Source: Chamaecrista fasciculata
Taxonomy: Eukaryota; Streptophyta; Magnoliopsida; Fabales; Fabaceae
Assembly: GCA_003254925.1 (NCBI GenBank)
Contig: QANZ01032149.1
Location: forward strand, 149,184-213,183
Direction of reading: 5' to 3'
Length of the DNA: 64,000 bases
Each line of letters starts with the position of its first letter. Positions within the stretch are counted from its first letter, which is position 1. The translations under genes were made by a program, and so were the position numbers. Shown here one piece after another: positions 36,424 to 47,870 of this stretch. The notes under the pieces are model-generated. The model did not search any database, was not told where the DNA came from, and saw only the letters and a list, made by a program, of their open reading frames with translations.

Positions 36424-37260
36424 GGCTTGCAGCAGGTGGTGTGAAAACTGTTCTGACATGTTCTCGTGAAATTGATTGCACATTAAAATGTGGTGGACGA
36501 CATGGATTATGTGATAATGGAACATGCATATGCCCGCCTTCAAATTCAAACACACAAAATGGTAACGTTGCCGACGCCAAAAACCTAATTGGATATATAC
36601 ATTCTCAATTTCAATCTAATGTTAACTTTATCACTTGTTAAAAACTTTGATATCATCTCCATAATTATATAGCCATTCAAATTAATTTTGTATAAATGTT
36701 TAATTACATATATAATATATATATACACACACACATTTATACAGGGCTTGCAGCACGTGGTGTGAAAACTGTTCTGACATGTTCTCGTGAAATTGATTGC
36801 ACATTAAAATGTGGTGGACGACATGGAATATGTGATAATGGAACATGCATATGCCCACCTTCAAATTCAAACACACAAAATGGTAACGTCGCTGACGCCA
36901 AAAACCTAATTGGATTTATATATTCTCAATTTCAATCTAATATTAACTTTATCATATGTTAAATACTTCGATATCATCTCCATGATTATATAGTAATTCA
37001 AATTAATTTTTAACAAGTGATATATATATATATATATATTATACAGGACTTGCAGCACGTGCTGTGGAAAATGCTCCGGAATGTTCTCGTGATGTGGACT
37101 GCACATTCATTATAAAATGCAGTGGATTGAAATTGTGTGATAATGGAAAATGCATATGTGTTGGTTCAAATTCAAACACACAAAATTAGAAACGTTTGAG
37201 TGTCGTAGTCCATGCCAAAAGTATTGTGATGAACCCCAATGTCCATGTATTTGTTCCTAA
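36424..37260 (+). pseudogene. CRP-2: three tandem copies of the cysteine-rich exon 2, incomplete and broken
   Basis: Copies start at 36424, 36745 and 37047 (spacing 321 and 302 bp), each after an acceptor ending ATACAG. Copies 1 and 2 are nearly identical (CSREIDCTLKCGG ... CDNGTCICPP) with pattern C-x5-C-x3-C-x6-C-x4-C-x-C. They carry module A only, and at NLIG pass directly into sequence resembling the 3' half of the CRP intron before the next acceptor. Copy 3 has both modules, but a TAG at 37187-37189 and a frame change separate module A (CSRDVDC ... CDNGKCIC) from module B (CRSPCQKYCDEPQCPCIC, stop 37258-37260). No signal-peptide exon is visible; it may lie in the gap. As it stands no copy yields the full two-module protein, though a module-A-only product from copy 1 or 2 is conceivable. 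CATAATAAAA follows at about 37313. Confidence 0.75.
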
Positions 37261-38413
37261 GCTCCATGCTACTGTGTTTTCCAACAACTTTGTTCTACCA
37301 TTAATAATATAACATAATAAAATTGCCCTTCTCAACTTGTGTTTTTCCACTTTTTTTTGTTACACTTGTGATTTTCCTCTTAAGTTGTTATGATCAAAGT
37401 CTTATTTTAGTCCTTCAAATTTTCAAAAAACTTTACTGTAGTCCTTAGATCTTTTTCATCCACTTTTGTTGTTAAAAAAATGGAAAAATTAACTTTTATA
37501 TTCCAAAATTTTTATTGGTTTGCATTAAGGTCTTTCTCCTTGTATAATAAGATCAAAACGTAAAAAAAAAAAAAGAAACAAATTAAAGTTTTAATCCATT
37601 TCGCCTAGAAAAACTTATTCTTCTTCATTCCCATAGACAGTGATGATAATATTTCCTCAAATCGAAAGTTGACCATCGCCATTTGATTGATCAGAGATCA
37701 CTCTATCAAACGATCACAATTCAACCAAATGTGTAAAAGAGTAAACTTTATTAATCATAAAAGTAATGGTCAAACAATCCAAGACAAATACAACTAATAT
37801 TGTTTATGAAAGAATTAAAACGATCTAATGACTATTATTTAAGACTAAACGATCTAATGACTATTATCTTAGACTAAAAAAAATCCCTTTTTGTTAAATC
37901 TCGCTAACAAAATTTGCTCACTCACTCACTTATTTTCTCATTTAAGCCACCACAACATATTATAAATTACAAAAAAAATAAAATAATCTTATTAATTTAT
38001 TCATATTTATTGTCACAATCAAATTTAAAACGAAAGAAATATGATTAATATCATAAAATAAACAATTCACTTTTGTACTCAATTCCAAGCTCAATTTGTG
38101 TTTTTTTACTGACATTTCCAATTGGACAGGAAAAATATAACTATATTTAATAGTTAACGAATAATAATTAATAATATAATTTATTAAAGATTAAAAAAAA
38201 GTTTATAAAAAACATTAAAGATTAAAACAGACCAATACGAAACTTAAGATAAAATTTTCTATCACCTCTTGGATGTGCTCACCTTAAATTTCTTGACTCA
38301 ACTTTTTGTAAGCTGATTCTCCATAATATTGATTGAAATTTGTCTTAACTTGGGGTTCATACTTCATAGTCATAGTTTGTGTTTAGATTTACATTATATG
38401 AATGAATTGTTAC
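37261..38413. other. No gene; CRP-2 3' flank and TIR remnant
   Basis: CRP-type 3' flank to about 37330. A one-sided TTTTAGTCCTTCAAATTTTC / GTAGTCCTTAGA remnant follows at about 37400-37450, then AT-rich spacer up to the copia target site. Confidence 0.5.
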
Positions 38414-38673
38414 TAAAAGGAAATAGAATGTTCTGAATAACTGGCTCATCATTATCAGTGTAAAGGTACAGAATATATAGCTGAATAGCAACAATCTAAA
38501 GAATTCTAGAAGGGGAATATACTAACAGAAATCACAGACTAAGGGGACCACTATGTGACAGCTGTACAAATGACTATGAGCACGCTACACAGACTATGCA
38601 CATCATACATCATACATACACTATGCTATATATCATGCTATACAACCAGCTCACATCACCATATTCACTATTA
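38414..38673 (-). repeat. 3' LTR of copia element 38414-43316
   Basis: 260 bp; the TAA stop of the gag-pol frame (38673-38671) is its first three bases. Confidence 0.92.
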
Positions 38674-41600
38674 TCCTCCCCTCAAACTCATGGGTAATTG
38701 CTTGACCTTGAGTTTGTCACGAACCAAAAGGAACTGAGACTTAGACAAAGGTTTAGTGAGAGCATCAGCCAACTGATCTTTGGCAGAGAGATGACAGACT
38801 GCAATGACACGCTGCTGAACTTTTTCCCTAACAAAATACAGAGCCAATTCCATGTGTTTTGTTCTAGAGTGAAGAACAGGATTAGCTGACATCAAGACTG
38901 TGCTTAAATTATCACAGTATATGACAGGTGGTTCCTTGCAAGGACTAACACGAAGCTCTCGAAGTAGAGACTGCAACCACAACACCTCAGCAACAGTGAG
39001 AGCCAACGATCTGTATTCAGCTTCTGTTGAAGATCGAGCAACAACAGGTTGCTTCTTAGACATCCAAGAAATTAAATTAGGACCAAAGAAGATGCAAAAA
39101 CCTGAAGTAGACCTTCTATCAACTGGATCTAACCCCCAATCTGCATCACAAAGAGCTTTGAGTCTAGGAGAAGCACACGCCTGAATGTTCAGACCCATAT
39201 CTCTAGTGCCTTGTAGGTATCTCAAGATCCTTTTAACAGCCTGCCAATGCTCATTCAGTGGTCTGTGCATAAACTGTGAAACTTTATTCACAGAGAATGT
39301 AATATCAGGTCGAGTTACACATGCATATTGCAAAGCACCTACTGTCGATCTATATAAATTCACATCATCAAACAAATCTGTGCCATCATTGTATAACTTA
39401 GTCCCTGCTACCATAGGTGTGGACTGTGGCTTAGCTTCAAGCATATTAGTCTTCTTGAGAAGATCTGTGACATACTTGGACTGTGTCAAAAGAAGTTCTG
39501 TATTGCTAAGCTTATGCACTTGAATACCCAAGAAGTAATTAAGCTCTCCAAGATCCTTAAGAGCAAAGTGCTTGTGTAAGCAACGAATCAAGTGCTGAAC
39601 CTCAGTAGAATCACTGCCTGTGATGATTATATCATCCACGTACACTAATAAATACACCAAAGACTTAGCAGAAGTTTTAATAAACAGGGAATGATCACAT
39701 TTAGCATGAGTGAAACCAAGAATAAGAAGGGTTGAGGCAAGTTTATCAAACCAGGCACGAGGTGCCTGTCTAAGACCATAAATGGACTTGTGCAACTTAC
39801 AAACAGTAGAAACAGAACCCTTCTCAAAGCCAGGAGGTTGTAGCATGTAAACTTCCTCAGATAACACCCCATTAAGAAATGCATTGTTGATGTCAAGTTG
39901 TCTAAGTATCCATCCTTTGGAGAGTGCCAATGTAAGCACAATTCGAACAGTAACCGACTTCACCACGGGACTAAATGTCTCAGTAAAATCGAATCCAGGC
40001 TGCTGCAGGAAGCCTTTATCTACAAGTCGTGCTTTGAATTTGTTCACACTACCATCAACATTCTCTTTTACCTTATACACCCATTTGCTGCCGATTGGTT
40101 TCTTTCCAGGAGGTAAAGAAACTAAGGTCCAAGTATTGTTATTTATCAGAGCTCGATACTCAGTCTGCATTGCCTCATTCCACTGAGGATGATGGAGAGC
40201 ATCAGTGACAGTTTTTGGTTCAAGCACAGCAGTCAGAAGTTTTGGTTTGTAAATACCATGTTGTGACCTTGTGACCATACGTCGAACAGCAGGCTGAGAT
40301 TGACAGTCAGCAGGAGAAGAAGCGTGAGGAACTGTAGATGGTAGAAGATATCTAGTGGAAGAAGACTGACTGCTGGTGGGTGCAGAAGGCAGGGTACCCC
40401 CGGGAAGCATGTACTTTGTTGAGGATGATGAGGAGCCAGCAACAACAGTGGGGGAAGCTGGAGTATGAATTGAAGTTGACTGATCAGTAGGAGGTAAAAC
40501 CTGCGGAGAAACAACACTAGAAGAAACATTAGAGGTATTAATACACTCAGGTAGTGTGATAGGTGCAGTAGACAGTCTTGAGACAGAAGTAGAGACGGGA
40601 AGACTGGAAGGAAGTGAAGAAGGAGTGGATGTAGATGAGGGCTGAACAGAAGATGAAGAGAAAGGAAAAGTTAACTCATCAAAGAGGACATCGCGAGAAA
40701 TGTACATCCTACCTTGAGAACTTAAGCATTTATAACCTTTATGCTTTGGACTATAACCCAAGAAAGTACACTTAAGAGACCTAAACTGCATTTTAGTGGT
40801 ATTATAAGGCCTCAAATTAGGATAGAAAGTGCAGCCAAAAGTTTTTAGAAAAGTATAATCAGGTAGTTTGTTATGAAGCATTTCAAAGGGAGACTTGTTT
40901 CCCAAGACAGGTGTAGGGAGACGATTAATCAAAAACACAGCAGAAGAGAAAGCTTCATCCCAATATTTAAAAGGTAAAGAAGCATGAGCAAGTAAAGTGA
41001 ATCCCATATCTACTAAATGCCTATGTTTTCGTTCAGCCAGCCCATTCTGTTCAGGAGTGTGAGGACAAGAAATCCTGTGCTGAATCCCACTCTCAAGCAA
41101 CAAAGAATTTAAAGCAAGGAACTCTCCACCCCCATCAGTTTGCAATGCCTGAATTTTGGTATTAAATTGTGTTTCAACCAAGGCTTTAAAATTAGTAAAA
41201 GCAGTGAGAACATCAGATTTTCTTTTTAGAAAATAAACCCATGTGAATCGAGTGAAATGATCAATGAAATGAACATAATATGCAAATCCATTAGATGAGA
41301 TGGTGGTAGCAGGACCCCACACATCTGAATGGATTAACTGAAGAGGTTTGTTATAAATACTCATAGAATCAGAAAATGGTTGTTTGTGAATTTTCCCAAT
41401 ACAGCAAGAAGAACAAAAGAACTGCTGACTTTTACTCATTAAAGGCAAATTACATGAATGTAGAACTTTATTTACAATAGAAAAGGAAGGATGGCCTAGC
41501 CTAGAGTGCCATAGATGAAAAAGAGATGGGGAACAAGACTTAGAAGAGGATTGAGACGACAAAGCATGTTTGGAATGATCAGCAACATGAGAAGGGAGCA

Positions 41601-43035
41601 CATCAAGTTGATCAAAACAGTAAAGTCCACCTCTAACAGTGCCCTTGAGTAAAGTCCTCTGAGTATCCTGACATTTGACAGCACAAGAGTGAGGAGAAAA
41701 TTCAAACACAACATTGTTATCACGAGCAAATTGTGAAACACTGATAAGATTTTTGGTAGCAGAAGGAACATGAAGCAGAGAATTTAAAAACAGAGAATGA
41801 GAGGAAGAAGATGTTGACGACTGCACCTTAGCACAACCCACATGAGAAATATCAATACCTGAACCGTTTGCAAGATGAATTTGCTCATTGCCACCATACT
41901 CAGAGGAGCCACCAAGATGATTGAGATCAGCAGTGATATGATTAGTTGCTCCCGTATCAACATACCAAGCAGCATCATGAGGTTGATATTGAGAAGCAAC
42001 CATGGCCTGCATAGAGGGATTAGAGGCAAAAGGTGCAAGAGCACGAGGCTGTGACTGATGACCCTGAGAAAACGGACTCACAAAGCTTTGATTAAATCGA
42101 TGATAGCATTGCCAGGCCATATGACCTGACTTGCCACAAACTTGGCACTATGGCCTGTTGTTGGTTGGTGAAAACCTGCCACGACCTCGGCTATTACCAC
42201 CACGAAAAGCACCTCGAAAGGACTGAGCTCGTGGACCCTGATTAGTATTGAACGATCTGGATTGACCAGAAGTGTTGTTGAAATTGGATTTTGGAGGAGG
42301 TGGTTTCTGAGAACCAACTTGTGCAACATTGGCACTAAGAGATGGTGTAGCATCCTTCTTGAATTTTTCTAAGCGCTCCTCCTGAGCTAAGAGAAGACTA
42401 TCGATCTCTACCACTGAATAAGGATCAGACCGAGATGTAACAGACACCACAAAAGAGGTATATTCCTCAGGCAAGCCCTCCAAGATGGCTTCGACATGAT
42501 CAGATTCAGTAAAAGTGCAACCAACAGAAAATAGACTATCAATGGTTTTCTTAATTTTGAGTAAGAACTCACTTACAGTCATAGAACCTTTTCTTAGGTT
42601 CCGAAGCTGAGTCTTCAGCTGAATGACCTTTGCTTTGGTCTGAGAGGCAAAGAAGGCTTCAAGCTTAGCCCATACCTGGTGAGCATATTCACAACCCACC
42701 ATCCGAGTCAACATGCTATCAGACATGGAAGCAAGCAACCATGACAGTAGCAACTGATCTTGCTGCTCCCACGCAAGGAACTCCTCACTCAAGGTACCAG
42801 ATTCAGTAGCAGTTGGGGATGAAAACTTAGGAGGAATCGCAGCACTTCCGAGAATAAACTTTTGCAGCTTATAGCCACGAATAGTAGCCATAGCTTGTTG
42901 CCTCCAAGGAAGATAATTATCTTCAGCAAACTTAATAGAAACTAAATGTGGGTCAAATTTGGAGCCAGAGAGACTAACAACAGGACTGCTAATGGTAGAA
43001 GAGACAGAGGAAGACGAAGAGCTATTGGTGGCCAT
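38671..43035 (-). pseudogene. Copia gag-pol polyprotein, interrupted by one TAG
   Basis: The start ATG at 43035 (MATNSSSSSSVSS) opens gag with the NYLPWRQQ motif. A TAG at 42150-42148 then falls just before the zinc knuckle CQVCGKSGHMAWQC. After it the frame is open to the TAA at 38671. Domains in order: protease (WYVDTGATNHIT), integrase zinc finger (LWHSRLGHPS ... CSSCCIGK), integrase core (HSDVWGP, QTDGGGEF, PEQNGLAERKHRH), reverse transcriptase (QLDINNAFLNG, active-site YVDDIIITG), RNase H (CDADWGLDPVDRRSTSGF, SSTEAEYRSLA, HSRTKHMEL). Only the one point change separates it from a continuous frame of about 1450 codons; the product would otherwise copy and insert the element. Confidence 0.92.
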
Positions 43036-43056
43036 TGGATCAATGCTCTGATGCCA

Positions 43057-43316
43057 TAAAAGGAAATAGAATGCTCTGAATAATTGGCTCATCATTATCA
43101 GTGTAAAGGTACAGAATATATAGCTGAATAGCAACAATCTAAAGAATTCTAGAAGGGGAATATACTAACCGAAATCACAGACTAAGGGGACCACTATGTG
43201 ACAGCTGTACAAATGACTATGAGCACGCTACACAGACTATGCACATCATACATCATACATACACTATGCTATATATCATGCTATACAACCAGCTCACATC
43301 ACCATATTCACTATTA
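43057..43316 (-). repeat. 5' LTR of copia element 38414-43316
   Basis: 260 bp, three substitutions relative to the partner LTR. Confidence 0.92.
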
Positions 43317-43367
43317 GTTACAATATCTGAATAAAAATCGGGATTCCAAAATTTCCAGCTTTAGAGA

Positions 43368-43664
43368 TGTTGGGATATTTTTTGAAGAGGGAACACATCA
43401 ATCTTATTTAATTAGTAAATATTCTATTGCACAGAGTACATTAATTTAAAATATCTAAAAAAATCCTAATCAAATATTCTAAAAATCAATCTCAAATCTA
43501 AAAGACATGTCAAACAAATTTTGGAAATAACTGAAAATATAATTCAAATAATCTTTCTAAATAATTGAGCTTGACAACAACTGAAAAAGGAAACAAAACA
43601 ACAATCAAATATGCTCACAAAATATAATTAACTAATTTTGAATCATATTCTCAATACTCTCCCT
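43368..43664 (-). repeat. Isolated LTR fragment with polypurine tract
   Basis: TGTTGGGATATTTTTTG at 43368 and ...CATATTCTCAATA at 43655, followed by CTCTCCCTT (a polypurine tract on the minus strand), look like a minus-strand LTR with the very end of its internal region. No partner LTR is in the window. Confidence 0.45.
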
Positions 43665-44453
43665 TAATTCAAAATTTCAAAAATCTTCGACTCTTCTTAG
43701 ACTATTTCTTCAATACACACTTCACTTCTTCTTTTTTTCTTTCAGAATGATAACAATATAATAATAGTAATATTATTAATAATAATAATTCCTAACAAGA
43801 GAAAGAAGCGTGCTGATTGTAGACAAGGGCCAAACCGTTCAAATGGATTGGAAGATGAATAGAATTTATGTTTTATTTATTATTGGATAAATAATAAGAG
43901 GCTGAGTAATAATTACTTAGTGTTAGTAGTATATGAAAGAAGTAATGTTCTCCCTATCATTGGTACAATGTTCATTTTCATTTAATTTGTTGTATGCAAA
44001 ACAAAAACTGTAATGATCATTAAAGAAAAATAAAAAAAATCGTATTTTCCTCAAATTTGAAGTGAATTACAATTTCTTTCCAATTTCGCTTTGCAAAATT
44101 GCAAAATTCTTTATTGCCATCTTAATTATTTAAAAACTCAAATTAGTAATAACAATATTGAATATTTTGATCATCTAATATATAGCAAATAAAAAAATGT
44201 TATTATTCAAAATTATAACATATCAGGTACCTCATTGACCATTATCTATAGCACCAACGTTGCATTCTTTTTTTTTTTATTCTTACGTTGTAGTGCTATT
44301 TTGCTTTAGGTTCTCTGAATGTTTTTAATTTGAGATAAAATTTAGCACGGGTGACTTAATTATCGAATCTGAAAATTAAATGTCAAATATCACGCAGAAA
44401 ATTCTCTTAATAACATTTACCTTCATTTTAATATGAGATTTGTCTGTATAAGC

Positions 44454-44460
44454 TATAAAT
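44454..44460 (+). promoter_or_regulatory. TATA box of CRP-3
   Basis: TATAAAT, 108 bp upstream of the ATG. A conserved block shared with CRP-4 and CRP-6 (GTGACTTAATTATCGAATCT and following) lies at about 44349-44425. Confidence 0.65.
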
Positions 44461-44561
44461 ATCTACAGAATGACAACCTGCATTAGTATCACAGGAAGAA
44501 AAAACACTTCTTTTTGTAACTTTTGTTACAAAATTCAGACTTCAACTTTGCAGATTTCATC

Positions 44562-45258
44562 ATGGAAAAAATCACCTTCAAGTTAGCTCTTGTGGTCGTC
44601 CTTCTTTCTGTATCAACATCTCGTGGTATATTTTCTCTCTCCCTCCTAATCTTTTGAGAAATTAAAAGTATTTTCTCTACATATTCTAAAAGGTGATATA
44701 TAATATATGCCTTCAACTAATTCTTTTTTTTTTTATAATTGAAGTTTTTACCGAGTGGATATTTATTATATTAGTTGATAGATCAAATAGTAGGTTTCTC
44801 TTTATTTTTTAAAAAATCAACTCATTAAACTTAATTTGAATAAATTGTTATATTATATTTACATTTATGCAGGGATTGCAAGACTTGGTGTGGAAGATAG
44901 TTTGAAGTTGAAATGCTCTCGTAATGATGAGTGCACAAGCAAATGTGGTGGACCTGGATTTTGTCATAAGGGAAAATGCATATGCCCGCCTTATGATAAC
45001 ATTGTTGGCACCAAAAACCTTATTGGCAGTGAATTTGTGAATTTGAAATGCTCTCGTGATGATGAGTGCACAAGCAAATGTGGTGGACCTGGATTGTGTC
45101 TAAAGGGAAAATGCATATGCCTACCTTCAAATTCAAACACAAAAAATGATAATATTGTGGGCACCAAATACCTAATTGGCAGTGAATTTCTGGAATGTCG
45201 TCCTGGATGCACAAAGATTTGCGCTGAACGCAAATGTCATTGTTTATGTTGTTGCTAA
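44562..45258 (+). CDS. CRP-3: secreted cysteine-rich peptide with duplicated module A
   Basis: Exon 1 (44562-44625, 64 nt) encodes the signal peptide MEKITFKLALVVVLLSVSTS. Exon 2 (44873-45258, acceptor TATGCAG|G) gives a total of 149 residues. Module A (C-x5-C-x3-C-x5-C-x4-C-x-C; CSRNDECTSKCGGPGFC, KGKCIC) is followed by a second, nearly identical module A (CSRDDECTSKCGGPGLC, KGKCIC). The copies are separated by a repeated spacer containing NIVGTKNLIGSEF. Module B (CRPGCTKICAERKCHCLCCC) ends the protein. The duplication is inside one exon, unlike CRP-2. Both modules resemble CS-alpha-beta/NCR-type peptides; function is unknown, presumably secreted (defence or signalling by analogy only). CATAATAAAA at about 45308 is the likely polyadenylation region. 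This is the longest intact member of the cluster. Confidence 0.85.
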
Positions 45259-46213
45259 GATCCATGTAATTGCGTTTTCCTTCTGCTTTCTTCTACCATG
45301 AATAATAACATAATAAAATGGTCATACTTATCCAACTTCTGGTTTTCTTAAATTTATAATGAAATAGTATTTTTTGATAGGGCTAAGCCGACCTGTTGTG
45401 TAAGTCTTCTATTGAGAGAGCCTATATATATGAATGAGATTTGCTTTATGATTTCTCTTATATTTTAATCCTTAATTTTTTTATTTTTCTTTTATCTTAG
45501 TGGTTGATTTTATAGCAAATGTACAGTTCATAATTTACTTGATTTAAGCGATTAAATTATCAGTTGAATCAAATGATGTAATAAATAATAAATATTAATT
45601 ACTTTTATTACATATAAAATATAAACATTATATACACACAATTCAAAGACATAAAATAAAAACAATATAATACATATATAGTTACATATATTTTTAAATG
45701 TATTTAATTTTTTGCAAATTAAACAATTTTTTTATAATGAAATAAATTAAATAAGCTTTAGATGTGATTTCATTAATTTTTTATTTAAAAGTTAAAATGT
45801 AAAATTATAAAAAAAAATTATAATGATTGGTTGGTTGCTTTTATTGATTTGATTTGGTTAGTTAAATTATTTTTAAATATTCCATTAGGAATCATTACAA
45901 ATTGAGATAACCGACGTAAACTTAGCAATTTAGTTTAAAAAAATTGTCTAAGACTATTCAAATTACCTGACAAACACTTAATTACCTTCTTTGAAATTCT
46001 CTGAATATATGTTTCTTTTTGGGATAAAATTTGGAGTAATTTGTTTATTTCTTAAAATAGTACAAGTGGCTTTGTTATCAAATCTAAAAAATTAAAGATC
46101 AAATCATATGCAGTAAATTCTGTTAAAAACATTTCTTCTTTATTAAGAAAAAAGTTTATAAAATCAAAAATCGAATATTCATAATATCATAACTTTTTAA
46201 TTTGAGTCCTGCT
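45259..46213. other. No gene; segmental duplicate upstream of CRP-4
   Basis: From about 45830 to 46213 the sequence (GATTTGATTTGG, TTGGGATAAAATTTGGAGTA, CAAGTGGCTT..TTATCAAATCT) matches 58080-58470 upstream of CRP-6. The rest is AT-rich spacer. Confidence 0.6.
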
Positions 46214-47628
46214 TATATCAATGGAAGACATGCAAGCTGAATTGGTACACTTCTTTTTGCATATTTTCTTTTCAAATAAATTCATACTTCAGCTTTGCAG
46301 AGATTTAGTTATGAAAAAAGTTACCTTCAAACTTGCTGTTTCAGTCGTCCTTCTTGTTGTATCCGCATCTTGGTATAATCTCAAATTCTCTCTTTCTCTC
46401 ACACAACATTTTGAAATATTAAAAGTAAAGTGTAAGAAAATACGCAGAAACCAGCATATATAGTACCCATCTTCATCTTCATCTTCTTTTTCTTCTTCAT
46501 CATCTTCTTTTTCTTTTGCCACTGCCGCCGCCGGCCGTCTTCTCCGGCGAGATATACAGCAGCTCTCACGACTACAAAAACTCTTAATTCAAGTTTTTTG
46601 ACCTTCTAAGTTCAATGGCGGCTTCGATTTTGCAAATAAATGACTGAAAATATGATTTTCGACGATTGTGTAACTTTTCAATGACTTTGCGGTCATTTTT
46701 TTCGTAAAATAGAGGCTACCATTAAACTCAAGAGGTCCAAAAACCTACATTTAAATTAGCAGTTTTCGTAGTGGTCAAAGCCGCTGGAATGTTCGCTGGA
46801 GAAGACGAGTAAAAAAGGAAGAGATCAGATGATGCCTACTGTGCTATTTTTTTTTTATTTTGGTGTCAAATCAATTAAATCCCTCATTTTTTTTTATGTT
46901 CTAATTCTATTATAAAAAGAAAAGGACCTTAAAGTAAAATAATAGAACTATAGAACTTTTGAGAGAATAAAATTAGTTTTAACCTTTTATTTAACGTAAA
47001 TGTTGGATGAAAAAAAGCCTGTGATGATTAAGGGTGGTATATTTTGAAAAGTGGAGAGACCAAAACGAAACGAAAAATAGATAAGGGACCAAATTAGAAC
47101 TTTGAGCAAACAAGATTTCAACGTGATCTTCATCGTTATTGAAGCCATTCAAATTAATTTTAATTTTGTATAAATTATATTGTTAATTACATATTTATAT
47201 ATACATTTATATATGCAGGGCTTGCAGCACGTGATATGCATATGGAAGATATTCCATGCAGAGTTGATGAGGATTGCCAAATGAAAATGAAATGCCAAGG
47301 CGTAGCATTGTGTGATGATACGACATGCGTATGTTTGCGTCCACCAATTCATCATAAAAACCTTACTGACCATGAATTGCTCGATTGAGGAAAATGTGCT
47401 AGGGTTTGTGATACGAATATGGGAAAATGACGTGGCAATTGGGATAGCTAAGGGTTGTTATGCGTTTGAATTGTGTGCCACATTCTGTTATGGTGATTAA
47501 TTAACTGAGTTGTTATACCCTTAGGTCATATAAATATAGTAAGTGGAGTGTATGTGAGGTAAGCTTTTGTGTATTGTAATATCTCATCCTGCTCAGGAAG
47601 GGTATCTTTTGCATTTGTCTCTCTTCTA

Positions 47629-47870
47629 TATTAAGAAAATGTAATAGCAGAGAAGAAAAATCAGAAATGAAGAAGAAAGAATGTGTATTGAATGACTTGA
47701 ATGAATCTGATTTACAAAGAGACATTTATAGAACCAATATTACAGCTCATGACTAAAACAGAAAGCTAACAGAACTAAACTAATTATGCCAACTCAGCTA
47801 AACTAACTTGACAACTAAGCACAACTGAATTTGAAACTAAATGCAGTTGTTAACTGTATATCTCTCATTA
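47629..47870 (-). repeat. 3' LTR of copia element 47629-52496
   Basis: 242 bp, identical to the partner LTR by eye; contains the gag-pol stop codon at its edge. Confidence 0.95.

Larger units (their letters stand above)
38414..43316 (-). mobile_element. Young Ty1/copia retrotransposon (4.9 kb), one nonsense codon
   Basis: LTRs of 260 bp at 38414-38673 and 43057-43316 differ at only three positions by eye. The target duplication is gttac (38409-38413 and 43317-43321). In the minus-strand sense, the primer-binding site TGGCATCAGAGCATTGAT (43056-43039) follows the 5' LTR and a GAGGGGAGGA polypurine tract (38674-38685) precedes the 3' LTR. LTR ends are TAAT...TTTA instead of TG...CA. The interior is one gag-pol frame with a single internal stop. 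Confidence 0.95.

Noticed and set aside
35649..36555. Several long open frames across the N gap on both strands
   Set aside because: They consist almost wholly of unknown bases; no coding content can be claimed.
42148..42150. Programmed stop-codon readthrough between gag and pol
   Set aside because: The related element at 47629 is continuous at this position, so a point mutation is the simpler explanation.
38698..42353. Many open frames on the plus strand and in other minus frames within the copia element
   Set aside because: They are shadows of the gag-pol frame with no domain of their own.
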